Of a stretch of DNA of 64,000 nt, positions 19,271-27,303 are shown piece after piece. The notes below the pieces were generated by a model. It worked only from the letters and a program-made list of their open reading frames with translations, did no database searches and had not been told where the DNA came from. Source of the stretch: Limibacillus sp. GTDB lineage: Bacteria; Pseudomonadota; Alphaproteobacteria; Kiloniellales; CECT-8803. Every line of letters starts with the position of its first letter. Position 1 is the stretch's first letter. Location of the stretch: positions 146,966 to 210,965 of the forward strand of contig JARRJC010000002.1 in the NCBI GenBank assembly GCA_037379885.1, in the 5' to 3' direction. The position numbers and the translations under genes are program-made.

Positions 19271-20398
19271 ATGCGTTTCGCGATCATAGAAGACGGAAAA
19301 CTGAGAAGACTTGGGGCCATTCCGCTTCTGGTCCTGGCCTTGCTGTTCCCGGGAGTCGCCCCCGCCGCCGCGCAGGAGAAGAGCCTGCTCTTGCCCATGC
19401 AGGGGCATGTGGAGCTGGAGCCCGTCGATCTGCCGATCTATCTGAAGCTGCCCTTCGAAGCCTACGGAGAGGAGGGCGTGGCGCTGGACGACTTCCTGGA
19501 GCGTCCCGCCGCCTCCGACCCCGCGCTGGCCGCCTTCCAGCGGCTGATGCGCGGGCTGAAGGAAGAGGACATGGCGCTGGCCGGGCCTTTCATCTCGACG
19601 GAGGAAGGCGAGGCCGCCGAGGCCTTTAGGCGCGACCGGATCACGCTCTGGCACAGGGGCTTCGGCGGGTTCGAGAGGGTCCGGGTGCTGGGGCGCAGCG
19701 ACCTGGGCGACGAGGACCTCTTCTATTGGGACATGCCCTACCGCGGCGCGCGTTTCATCCGGAGCTTCACGCTGCGCCGGGCCGGGGCTGCCGGCGGCTA
19801 CACTGCGACCCTGACCTCCAGCAACTGGCCGCTCACGGCCTGGATCGTGAAATCCCTCTCGGCACGGAACCGCGCCCCGGAAAGGCTGCCTGACGGGCTT
19901 CAGGTCTCCCTGCCCATGACCTTCCGGCTGGGTGGCGACCGCGTGCCGCTGTTGTTCGAGGGCTACGCGCCCCAGTTCGATGTCTTCCAGGCACGGCTGC
20001 CGGAGGGGTACCCGCCGCTGAGGTTCTACGCCGAGACCTGGCGGCTGCTGCCGAAGGGCCAGCTCGAGGCCTTCGCCAACCGCTGGACGGCCAAGAGCGC
20101 CGCGAAGGTGCGCAAGCAACTATCCAACCAGCCGCAAGCCTTTCTGGACATCGCAACGCAGCCCCGCTGGGTCTGGCTGGTGATGCACGCAGAGCCGCTC
20201 TACTTCGTTTTCTACACGAGCGGGCCCAACCCGCTGCACCCGAAGACGCCGGTTCGCGTCGACACCCTGCTGCGCGAGCCGGACGGCGGCTTCAAGATGA
20301 CGAACCTCTACTTCGAAAGCGATATCGATCAGGCCTTGAAGGACGCGACCGGCGTTCCCCTGGAGGCGTTCACCGCGTCGATCCGGTCGCTGCGCTAA
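19271..20398 (+). CDS. secreted protein of unknown function
   Basis: 375 residues from ATG 19271; a TTG at 19265 is in frame. A signal peptide (LLVLALLFPGVAPAAAQ, cleavage near 30-32) points to export. The rest has no membrane segment, no cysteine and no enzyme motif that I recognise; it is rich in aromatic and acidic residues, with segments such as FYWDMPYRGARFIRSFTLRR and WVWLVMHAEPLYFVFYTSG that suggest a beta-rich periplasmic fold. It lies between dnaJ and dapB, 94 bp after dnaJ, so it may be co-transcribed. No function is assigned. Confidence 0.8.
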   Translation: MRFAIIEDGKLRRLGAIPLLVLALLFPGVAPAAAQEKSLLLPMQGHVELEPVDLPIYLKLPFEAYGEEGVALDDFLERPAASDPALAAFQRLMRGLKEEDMALAGPFISTEEGEAAEAFRRDRITLWHRGFGGFERVRVLGRSDLGDEDLFYWDMPYRGARFIRSFTLRRAGAAGGYTATLTSSNWPLTAWIVKSLSARNRAPERLPDGLQVSLPMTFRLGGDRVPLLFEGYAPQFDVFQARLPEGYPPLRFYAETWRLLPKGQLEAFANRWTAKSAAKVRKQLSNQPQAFLDIATQPRWVWLVMHAEPLYFVFYTSGPNPLHPKTPVRVDTLLREPDGGFKMTNLYFESDIDQALKDATGVPLEAFTASIRSLR

Positions 20399-20463
20399 TG
20401 GCCCCTACAGCGTCAAACAGCGCTTCGTGACGGACTCTCGGATTTCGGCTTTATCGTCTGGAT

Positions 20464-20482
20464 CCCGGCCATGAGGGCCGGG
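20464..20482. repeat. short GC hairpin in the intergenic region
   Basis: CCCGGCC (20464-20470), loop ATGAG, GGCCGGG (20476-20482). It resembles the short dispersed palindromes common in alphaproteobacterial intergenic DNA and lies between two converging genes. No T-run follows. Confidence 0.4.
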
Positions 20483-20517
20483 GCGCAGCGATGGGCGGCC
20501 GCCTTTCGTTGAGGCCG

Positions 20518-20718
20518 TCAACCGCCACGCTTGCTGGCGCCATGGCGCCCGCGGTGGTCGGTCTTGCCGCGCTCCAGGATGCTGTCGCCGCTCTCAAGAC
20601 CGGAGGCCTGTGAGGCGATGGGCGTTTCGCCCAACTGTGCCGCCGCCTGGACTCCCTTCGCGGAGGCGAGCGAGAAGACAAGGAGGCTCATGGCGAATAG
20701 CCCTAGAAGGAACTTCAT
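20518..20718 (-). CDS. small secreted protein of unknown function
   Basis: 66 residues from ATG 20718. A clear signal peptide (MKFLLGLFAMSLLVFSLASA, processing near KGVQAAA) is followed by about 40 polar residues, QLGETPIASQASGLESGDS and a basic C terminus. GGAG stands 9 bases before the start. No family recognised. The signal peptide, start context and independent orientation support a real gene; the mature part is short and could be a periplasmic or exported peptide. Confidence 0.6.
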   Translation of the reverse strand: MKFLLGLFAMSLLVFSLASAKGVQAAAQLGETPIASQASGLESGDSILERGKTDHRGRHGASKRGG

Positions 20719-20997
20719 GATTGGTCACTCCGCTTCCGGTTTACATAAGTGCGCCGTGCGCTTGCCGCCCAGCCTCATTGATCAAGGGGAACAAGATGAA
20801 TCAAACCATGTCGCCGTTGCGTAAGATTTAGTTCAAATTTGTTACATTGTTTGGTCGTTCGCAGCAGAACGCCTTGCCGCCCTCACAAGATCGGTGCAGA
20901 TCGTCCAGCGCCCTTGCAGGCGCCCTTGCCAGCGGCTCCCTGCGGGGCTAAGCCTGTGCGCGAAGGGGATCGAGGACCTGCGGAAAGGACCGGAGCG

Positions 20998-21813
20998 ATG
21001 TCGGAGTTGGGCATAGGAATCGTCGGCGCCGGCGGACGCATGGGGCGGATGCTGGCCAAGGCGGTCAGCGAGGCCGAGGGCGCGCGCCTTGTCGGCGGCG
21101 TGGAGCGCGCGGGCAGCGAGCTGCTGGGGCAGGACTTCGGCCAGCTCTCCGGTCTCGGCGACCTGGGCCTGCCGCTGGGCGACGACCCGCGGGCCTTGAT
21201 CGAAAAGGCCGACGTCCTGATCGACTTCACCGCGCCCGAGGCGACGCTCGCCACCCTGAAGCTGGCGGCCGAGGCCGGGCGCGGCTATGTCGTCGGCACC
21301 ACGGGCTTCACCGCCGAACAGGAAGCCGAACTGGCGGAGACCGCCCGCGCCTGCACCGTGGTGAAGGCCGGCAACATGAGCCTGGGGGTCAATCTGCTGG
21401 TGACGCTGGTCGAACAGGTGGCCCGCGCCCTGGACCCGGCCTATGACATCGAAGTCGTGGAGATGCACCACCGCCACAAGGTGGATGCCCCATCCGGCAC
21501 GGCGCTGATGCTGGGCGAGGCTGCGGCCAAGGGCCGGGGCATTGATCTGGCCGAGAACAGCGAGCGGGGCCGCGACGGCATCACCGGCGCCAGGGAGCCC
21601 GGCGCGATCGGCTTCGCTTCGCTGCGCGGCGGCGATGTGATCGGCGAGCACTCGGTGATCTTCGCCGGGCCCGGCGAACGGGTGGAGATCACCCACAAGG
21701 CCAGCGACCGCATGCTCTTCGCCAACGGCGCGGTCAAGGCCGCCCTTTGGACCAAGGGCAAGGACCCCGGCCTCTACTCCATGCTGGATGTTCTGGGGCT
21801 CGCCCCGCGCTAA
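20998..21813 (+). CDS. dapB: 4-hydroxy-tetrahydrodipicolinate reductase
   Basis: 271 residues from ATG 20998 ([17 protein letters not shown]), the NAD(P)-binding GxGGRMG loop of DapB. The catalytic segment [19 protein letters not shown] has the proton-donor His and the substrate Lys. The enzyme reduces hydroxytetrahydrodipicolinate in the lysine/meso-diaminopimelate pathway. Length is normal for the family. The frame upstream of 20998 is unconserved. Confidence 0.96.
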   Translation: MSELGIGIVGAGGRMGRMLAKAVSEAEGARLVGGVERAGSELLGQDFGQLSGLGDLGLPLGDDPRALIEKADVLIDFTAPEATLATLKLAAEAGRGYVVGTTGFTAEQEAELAETARACTVVKAGNMSLGVNLLVTLVEQVARALDPAYDIEVVEMHHRHKVDAPSGTALMLGEAAAKGRGIDLAENSERGRDGITGAREPGAIGFASLRGGDVIGEHSVIFAGPGERVEITHKASDRMLFANGAVKAALWTKGKDPGLYSMLDVLGLAPR

Positions 21814-21832
21814 CCCAGGCGCTAACCCAGGC
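21809..21832. repeat. 12-bp tandem duplication at the dapB/pdxY junction
   Basis: CGCTAACCCAGG is repeated exactly twice (21809-21820, 21821-21832). One copy contains the dapB TAA stop; the other contains the pdxY stop (CTA on the plus strand). Confidence 0.8.
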
Positions 21833-22676
21833 GTTCAGCCTCGAAGATCTGCGGCGGGTCGACGATGGCGTCCTGACGGGCGACCAGCGGGATCTCCCGG
21901 CTGCCCGGCGCGACAGCCGCCAGCAAGGCATGGATCGAAGAGGCGGCGCGCGAGAGCGCCTGTCCCATGTCGTTGCCCTTCAGCAGATGCGCGAGGAAGA
22001 GCGCCGCCGTCATGTCGCCGGCGCCGCCAACGGGTGGGTCCAGGGTCAAAAGCGGGGTCCGTACGCGCCAGAAACTGCGCTCGTCCGCGCCCAACATTTC
22101 CATTTCGCCCTCCGGCGTGTCCGGCAGGATAACCGAGGTGACCAGCAGCCGCTTGGCTCCGCGCAGCAGAAGACGGTCGGCGGCCTGGAACAGGTCGAGG
22201 CGGCGCGCGACCTCCCGCCCGGTCAGGACGCCCAGCTCGAAAAGGTTCGGCGTCACGATATCGGCCAGACCCAGAAGCCGCGCGCGAAAGAAGGCCGGTA
22301 TCTCCTCGCTGACGTAGAATCCCCTGCCCACATCGCCCATGACCGGATCGCAGAGATAGAGCGCTTCCGGGTTCGCGGCCTTCACCGCGGCAACGGCCTC
22401 GGCCACGACCTCGCCCAGGGCGGCCGATCCCAGATAGCCCGAAAGGACGGCGCGGCAGGTCTTGAGCTCGCCCAACTCCTTCAAGCCCGCCAGCACCGCC
22501 GTCAGGTTTTCCAGGGGCAGGGGGCCGCCGTGCAAGGCGCCGTGTCCGGTGTGATGCGCCAACTGCACGGTGTTCACCGGCCAGACCTCCAGCCCCAGGC
22601 GCTGCAAGGGGAAGACGGCGGCGGCGTTGCCGGCATGGCCATAGGCCACATGGGACTGGATCGAAAGCACGGACAT
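21822..22676 (-). CDS. pdxY: pyridoxal kinase
   Basis: 284 residues from ATG 22676 (MSVLSIQSHVAYGHAGNAAA), a hallmark of PdxY. Ribokinase fold with DPVMGDVGRGFYV and the anion-hole motif PPVGGAGDMTAALFLA near the C terminus. It phosphorylates pyridoxal in vitamin B6 salvage. The longer frame to 22754 adds a non-conserved leader. It converges on dapB, with the stop in the tandem duplication. Confidence 0.94.
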   Translation of the reverse strand: MSVLSIQSHVAYGHAGNAAAVFPLQRLGLEVWPVNTVQLAHHTGHGALHGGPLPLENLTAVLAGLKELGELKTCRAVLSGYLGSAALGEVVAEAVAAVKAANPEALYLCDPVMGDVGRGFYVSEEIPAFFRARLLGLADIVTPNLFELGVLTGREVARRLDLFQAADRLLLRGAKRLLVTSVILPDTPEGEMEMLGADERSFWRVRTPLLTLDPPVGGAGDMTAALFLAHLLKGNDMGQALSRAASSIHALLAAVAPGSREIPLVARQDAIVDPPQIFEAERLG

Positions 22677-22817
22677 GGGCTTTGCCGGTGGTCTTTCCTG
22701 TGAGAAATCGGCGGGCGGCGGGCGCGTGCCAGAGCTTGCCACAGACGCCCGCATCTATATAGTCCGCCGCATATATGCTGCGCCGCAATAAGAAATATCA
22801 GGGGAGGCTTAAATAAA

Positions 22818-23711
22818 GTGAGCTCCTTAGCCGACCACACCGCCCGCCCGCGCCGGAGCGTGCTCTACATGCCCGGCTCCAATCCCCGTGCGCTGGAGAA
22901 GGGCCGCACGCTGCCCGCCGACGCCCTGATCCTCGATCTGGAGGACGCGGTCGCCCCGGACGCCAAGGAGGCGGCGCGCGAGAACATCCTCTCCGCCCTG
23001 GCCCAAGGCGGCTACGGCAAGCGGGAGATCGTGGTGCGCGTGAACGGGCTGGAGACGCCCTGGGGCGCTGGCGACATCTCGGCCATGGCCAAAAGCGGCG
23101 CCGACGCCATCCTGCTGCCGAAGGTCGACGGACCCGGCCAGGTGAAAGATCTGGCGCAGCGCATGGCGGACGCCGGCGCGCCGGACGGCATGACCATCCA
23201 GGTCATGGTGGAAACCCCGCTCGGCGTGCTGAACGCAGGCGCGATCGCCGCCGCCTCGCCGCGCCTTTCCTGTCTGGTGCTGGGCACCTCCGACCTGGTC
23301 AAGGACCTGCGGGCCGCGCACACGCCCGAGCGTCTACCGGTCCTGACCGCGCTCTCGCTCTCCGTTCTCGCCGCGCGCGCCCATGGCAAGGCCGTGGTCG
23401 ACGGCGTGCACCTGGACCTTTCGGACGAAGAGGGTTTCGAGGCTGCCTGCCGCCAGGGCCGCGAGCTCGGTTTCGACGGCAAGACCCTGATCCACCCCAA
23501 GACCATCGAAGCCGCCAACCGCCTGTTCGCGCCGGACGAGGAAGAGATCGCCTGGTCGCAGAAGATCATCGCCGCCCATGCCGAAGCCTCGGACGCGGGA
23601 CAGGGCGTCGTCGTGGTGGAGGGCAAGCTGATCGAGAACCTGCATGTCGAGAACGCCCAGAGGCTGATCGCGCTGAAGGCCGCGATCGACGCCCTGGCCG
23701 AAGACAACTAA
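22818..23711 (+). CDS. mcl2: CitE/HpcH-family (3S)-malyl-CoA thioesterase
   Basis: 297 residues from GTG 22818, preceded by GGGGAGG. RSVLYMPGSNPRALEK, LILDLEDAVAPDAK and GFDGKTLIHPKTIE match the CitE-like Mcl2 group of alphaproteobacteria, which hydrolyse (3S)-malyl-CoA to malate and CoA. The neighbouring mesaconyl-CoA hydratase supports a place in the ethylmalonyl-CoA (acetate assimilation) pathway. A malyl-CoA/beta-methylmalyl-CoA lyase (Mcl1) is the alternative, though the N terminus fits Mcl2 better. Confidence 0.85.
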   Translation: MSSLADHTARPRRSVLYMPGSNPRALEKGRTLPADALILDLEDAVAPDAKEAARENILSALAQGGYGKREIVVRVNGLETPWGAGDISAMAKSGADAILLPKVDGPGQVKDLAQRMADAGAPDGMTIQVMVETPLGVLNAGAIAAASPRLSCLVLGTSDLVKDLRAAHTPERLPVLTALSLSVLAARAHGKAVVDGVHLDLSDEEGFEAACRQGRELGFDGKTLIHPKTIEAANRLFAPDEEEIAWSQKIIAAHAEASDAGQGVVVVEGKLIENLHVENAQRLIALKAAIDALAEDN

Positions 23712-23723
23712 GGGGCCGCCGTC

Positions 23724-24776
23724 ATGAGCAAGAGCAGCCGCGGGCGCTACTTCGAGGACTTCACCATCGGCGAGACCCTGGTGCACGCCACCCCCCGCAC
23801 GGTGAGCGAGGGCGATCAGGCGCTCTACACCGCCCTCTACGGCGCGCGCTTCGCACCGCAGGCCGCCGACAGCCTGGCCCAGGACATCGGCCTGCCCGCC
23901 GCCCCGCTGGACGATCTGCTGGTGTTTCACGTGATCTTCGGCAAATCGGTTCCGGACATCTCCTTGAACGCCGTCGCGAACCTCGGCTACGCGGGCGGAC
24001 TTTTCCTGCAGCCGGTCTTTCCCGGCGACACGCTTTCCGCCGTGTCCGAGGTGATCGGCATGAAGGAGAACTCGAACGGCAAGACCGGCGTCCTCTATGT
24101 CGAGACCGTGGGCCGCAATCAGGTCGGCGAGGTCGTCCTGCGCTTCTTCCGCTGGGTCATGGTGAACAAGCGAGAGGGCGCGGGCGCCCTGGCCGAGCCC
24201 AAGGTGCCCGAGTTGCCCAAGGCGGTGACGCCGGACCAGCTGGTGGCGCCCCTGGACCTGGACTTCTCAGGCCTCGACAGCGCGCTCAGCGGCGGCGCCC
24301 ATTTCTGGGAGGACTACGCGGCGGGCGAGAAGATCGACCACGTGGACGGCATGACCATCGAGGAGGCTGAGCACCAGCTCGCCACGCGGCTTTACCACAA
24401 CACCGCGCGCGTCCACTTCAACCAGCATGCCGAGGCCGAAGGCCGCTTCGGCAAGCGCATCGTCTATGGCGGGCACATCATCTCCATCGCCCGCGCGCTC
24501 TCCTTCAATGGACTGGAGAACGCCTTCTTCCTGGCCGGGATCAACGGCGGGCGCCATACCGCGCCCAGCTTCGCGGGCGACACCATCTACGCCTGGACGG
24601 AGGTGCTGGAGACCGCGGAACTGCCGGGACGCGCCGATCTGGGGGCGCTGCGCCTGCGCACGGTCGCGACCAAGAACCGTTCGGCGGCCGACTTCCCGCT
24701 GGAGATCGAGGAGGGCAAGCTCGACCCCGCCGTGGTGCTGGACCTGGACTACTGGGCCCTGATGCCGCGCCGCTGA
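23724..24776 (+). CDS. mch: mesaconyl-CoA hydratase (double MaoC domain)
   Basis: 350 residues with two hot-dog MaoC-like halves: RYFEDFTIGETLVHATPRTVSEGD at the start and HFWEDYAAGEKIDHVDGMTIEEAEH in the second half (about 195-). Length and layout match Mch (beta-methylmalyl-CoA dehydratase) of the ethylmalonyl-CoA pathway, which interconverts mesaconyl-CoA and beta-methylmalyl-CoA. It lies 12 bp after mcl2 and is surely co-transcribed. This implies growth on acetate or C1/C2 substrates without the glyoxylate cycle. Confidence 0.88.
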   Translation: MSKSSRGRYFEDFTIGETLVHATPRTVSEGDQALYTALYGARFAPQAADSLAQDIGLPAAPLDDLLVFHVIFGKSVPDISLNAVANLGYAGGLFLQPVFPGDTLSAVSEVIGMKENSNGKTGVLYVETVGRNQVGEVVLRFFRWVMVNKREGAGALAEPKVPELPKAVTPDQLVAPLDLDFSGLDSALSGGAHFWEDYAAGEKIDHVDGMTIEEAEHQLATRLYHNTARVHFNQHAEAEGRFGKRIVYGGHIISIARALSFNGLENAFFLAGINGGRHTAPSFAGDTIYAWTEVLETAELPGRADLGALRLRTVATKNRSAADFPLEIEEGKLDPAVVLDLDYWALMPRR

Positions 24777-24827
24777 CCCGGCATTGAAGCTTCAAAAATC
24801 TGGAAGATGGACCCCCTAAACGCGGAA

Positions 24828-24859
24828 GCGCCGGGCGATGGTTTCCCATCGTCCGGCGC
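24828..24859. repeat. 14-bp inverted repeat downstream of mch
   Basis: GCGCCGGGCGATGG (24828-24841) pairs with CCATCGTCCGGCGC (24846-24859) through a TTTC loop, with a single G-U pair in RNA. No T-run follows in either direction, so it is not a normal intrinsic terminator; it may stabilise the mch mRNA end. Confidence 0.65.
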
Positions 24860-25509
24860 CCGCGGGTACCACTTGCGAGAGCGGTTCCCTCGCTGAGCGC
24901 GGAGGGATTCTCGCTGCATCGCGCGCCGTCGATCGGACCTGGCGACCCCGTCAGCGGCTGCGGCGAGCAGGGCGACGATGCTCCGAAAAGCCGTCATCGC
25001 ATCCCTCACCGGAAGGCTCGGTACCTCCTTGCCCGCGTGATCCCCTTTCCACCAGGGCCCCGCACCACCCCCGTGAAGGGGGGCCGGACCCCGCGACACG
25101 GCCCCGGGAAGGGCCGCCTCACCTAGCCGTCCCCGCGAGGGACGACCGGGTTGCCCGTTTAATGACCGCTCCGCGCAGGGGTGGAACGATCCGGGCCGGA
25201 AAGGGCCGCTTGGCAAGGCCTCCGCGGCGACCCGGTCTCAAACCCCAACCCTCCGAAGAGGACCGGGCTTCCGCCGGGCGGGCTCGGGTCTCTCCGCCTC
25301 CCGAGGGAGACGGGAAGGGTCCCTCGCCCCTTCCGAGGTTCCGAAGGTCCGCCGCCGTACCATGGGCTGGGAAACGTTGCCGCTTCCTGATCAGCTCTGG
25401 CCGGGCCGGCAGGTCCTTGTCCCGGAACCCAACGCTTTCGCGTACCCAAAGCCTCGCGCCGATCGGCCCCTGCGCGCAAGCTTCGTTAAGGTTACAAACT
25501 GTAAAAAAC

Positions 25510-25570
25510 TGTGCATAAAGCGCGGCTTTCCCCACAGAATCCGCAAGGTTTTTGCACCGGCTTATCCACA
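25510..25570. promoter_or_regulatory. cluster of DnaA boxes in AT-rich DNA
   Basis: TGTGCATAA (25510-25518, reverse TTATGCACA) and TTATCCACA (25562-25570) are both consensus DnaA boxes, in opposite orientations. TTCCCCACA (25528-25536) is a weaker, two-mismatch copy between them. They lie in the AT-rich end of the gene-free region, upstream of the MFS gene. Possible origin or DnaA-controlled promoter. Confidence 0.5.
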
Positions 25571-25594
25571 GCAACAGGCTAGTTGCTTGAATCT

Positions 25595-25615
25595 TTGGTC
25601 TTTTTTGAAGACCAA
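25595..25615. repeat. 8-bp hairpin next to the DnaA boxes
   Basis: TTGGTCTT (25595-25602), loop TTTTG, AAGACCAA (25608-25615), a perfect dyad. A second small dyad AGCAAC/GTTGCT (25570-25575, 25582-25587) lies between it and the DnaA box. Confidence 0.6.
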
Positions 25616-25719
25616 TCTGGCGAGCGTCCGTTGGGGATTTCTTGAGGGGCGGCAAAAAAGCTGCTAGCCCGAACGCTGGCGGACCGGCGAGCGGCCCCGC
25701 GACTCCGAGGAGAGCGCTC

Positions 25720-27012
25720 TTGACCAGCAGCGACGATCGTCCCCAGGGCCTGAAAGCGCTTGTCTCCTGGTGTCTCTTCGACTGGGCGAACTCCGCCTTT
25801 CCCACCATCGTCGTGACCTTCATCACCGCCACCTACGTGACCAAGGTCGTGGCGCCGACGCCCGAGCTGGGCACCGCCGCCTGGGGCAACGCCATGGCGC
25901 TGTCCGGCTTGGCGGTGGCGGTTCTGGGCCCCGTGTTCGGCGCCATCGCCGACAACGGCGGGCCGCGCAAGCCCTGGCTCGCGGTCTTGAGCGGGCTCAC
26001 CATCGTCAGCGGCCTGGCGCTCTGGTACGTGGAGCCGGAGCCTTCCTTCCTGCTGCTGGCGCTGGTGCTGGCCTTCCTGGGCTCGGCCTGCTTCGAGCTG
26101 GGGACGGTCTTTTATAACGCCATGCTGCCGGAGGTGGCCGGGCGCCGCATGATCGGCCGCGTGTCCGGTTGGGCCTGGGCGCTGGGCTATGCCGGGGGCC
26201 TCGCGGCGCTGGCGCTGGTGCTGGTGGTCTTCGTGCTGCCGGAGACGCCGCCCTTCGGGCTCGACAAGGAGCGCGCCGAGGAGGTGCGGATCGCAGCACC
26301 CCTCGTGTCGCTATGGTTCCTGGTCTTCGCGCTGCCGCTTTTCCTCTACGTCCCGGACCGCCCGAGCAGCGGCCTCGGCACGGCCAGCGCCATATCCGGC
26401 GGGCTGAAGATGCTCTGGTCCAGCCTGAAACGCCTGCGCCACCGTCCCGTGCTGCTGCGCTTTCTGGCCGCGCGCATGCTCTACACGGACGGCCTGAACA
26501 CGCTCTTTGCTTTCGGGGGAATTTACGCAGCCGGGACTTTCGGCATGGATTTTCAGGAGATCCTGATCTTCGCGATCATTCTCAACGTGGCCTCCGGCCT
26601 CGGCGCGCTCTGCTTTTCCTGGGCGGACGACCGAATCGGCTCCAAGCCCACGATCCTGATCGCGCTGCTAGCCCTGATCGGCCTTGGCCTGCCGATCCTG
26701 CTGATCGAATCGAAGCTCTGGTTCTACATCCTGGCGTCGGGGATCGGGCTCTTCATCGGCCCGGCGCAGTCCGCCAGCCGCAGCCTGATGGCCCGTCTCG
26801 CGGAGCCGGAGGAGCGCACGGAGATGTTCGGTCTCTACGCACTCTCCGGCAGGGCGACGGCCTTTCTGGGGCCGCTGCTGGTCGGCCAGCTCACGCTTGA
26901 GAGCGGCAGCCAGCGGGTCGGCATGGCGACGGTCGTCGTCTTCTTCCTGATCGGCTTCCTGCTGTTGCTGCCGCTAAGACTTCCCGCTCACGCGCAAGGG
27001 GCTGCCCGGTAG
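25720..27012 (+). CDS. MFS transporter, UMF1 (Atg22-like) family
   Basis: 430 residues from TTG 25720, chosen because GAGGAG lies 8 bases upstream; a TTG at 25642 is in frame but has no such site. About twelve membrane helices; the opening WCLFDWANSAFPTIVVTFITATYV is diagnostic of the UMF1/Atg22 group, whose eukaryotic member exports amino acids from the vacuole. Substrate in bacteria is unknown. The last 25 bp overlap the small convergent gene at 26988. Confidence 0.88.
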   Translation: MTSSDDRPQGLKALVSWCLFDWANSAFPTIVVTFITATYVTKVVAPTPELGTAAWGNAMALSGLAVAVLGPVFGAIADNGGPRKPWLAVLSGLTIVSGLALWYVEPEPSFLLLALVLAFLGSACFELGTVFYNAMLPEVAGRRMIGRVSGWAWALGYAGGLAALALVLVVFVLPETPPFGLDKERAEEVRIAAPLVSLWFLVFALPLFLYVPDRPSSGLGTASAISGGLKMLWSSLKRLRHRPVLLRFLAARMLYTDGLNTLFAFGGIYAAGTFGMDFQEILIFAIILNVASGLGALCFSWADDRIGSKPTILIALLALIGLGLPILLIESKLWFYILASGIGLFIGPAQSASRSLMARLAEPEERTEMFGLYALSGRATAFLGPLLVGQLTLESGSQRVGMATVVVFFLIGFLLLLPLRLPAHAQGAAR

Positions 27013-27155
27013 CCGAGCGGAGCCTTGCGCCGCAGCGAGTGGCGGAACAGCCCGCCGAAGAAAGCGCGCATGGCCTCCGCACGCTCCACACGAGCGCGGT
27101 TCAGGGCCTCGCGAACCTCGGATTCCTGCAGGTTCTGATGCATCGCGTTCGACAT
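26988..27155 (-). CDS. small basic protein divergent from a LysR regulator
   Basis: 55 residues from ATG 27155, after a good AGGAG (8 bases). The sequence runs MSNAMHQNLQESEVREALN, RARVERAEAMRAFFGGLF and RHSLRRK: a charged helix followed by an amphipathic RAFFGGLFRHSLRR patch, reminiscent of the tiny DUF1127/RSP_7527-type proteins of alphaproteobacteria. It overlaps the 3' end of the MFS gene and is transcribed away from lysR. Function unknown; a LysR-controlled partner is plausible. Confidence 0.6.
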   Translation of the reverse strand: MSNAMHQNLQESEVREALNRARVERAEAMRAFFGGLFRHSLRRKAPLGYRAAPCA

Positions 27156-27273
27156 GATCTTCTCTCCTCTTTCACGTGGGGGCGGCCCGTCCTTCGCGGC
27201 GACGCCGCTCTTGTTGGTTAAAGATGATGACTTTCCATTTGAATGATAATAGTCGTTCTAGGAAGATCATTGT

Positions 27274-27286
27274 TTCCTGATTGGAA
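27274..27286. promoter_or_regulatory. LysR-type T-N11-A box
   Basis: TTCC-TGATT-GGAA is a perfect dyad of the T-N11-A form bound by LysR regulators, located 17 bp before the lysR start in the AT-rich divergent intergenic region (27156-27303). Confidence 0.5.
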
Positions 27287-27303
27287 CAGATAAAGAGTGT
27301 CCG

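Larger units (their letters stand above)
24777..25719. other. 0.94-kb gene-free region
   Basis: No convincing gene lies here; both-strand frames are Pro/Arg/Gly-rich and unlike protein. The left two thirds are very GC-rich with several inverted repeats, including a 14-bp hairpin (24828-24859) and a GGCCGG/CCCC-rich segment (25060-25160). The right part (25478-25640) is AT-rich with two consensus DnaA boxes. See findings. Confidence 0.7.

Noticed and set aside
24838..25518. Open frame of 226 codons in the gene-free region
   Set aside because: Pro/Arg/Ser-rich without hydrophobic core, no ribosome site and no family motif; several overlapping frames on both strands look the same.
24777..25719. 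Chromosomal origin as a firm call
   Set aside because: Only two consensus DnaA boxes and no usual origin neighbour genes; kept as a finding, not a feature call.
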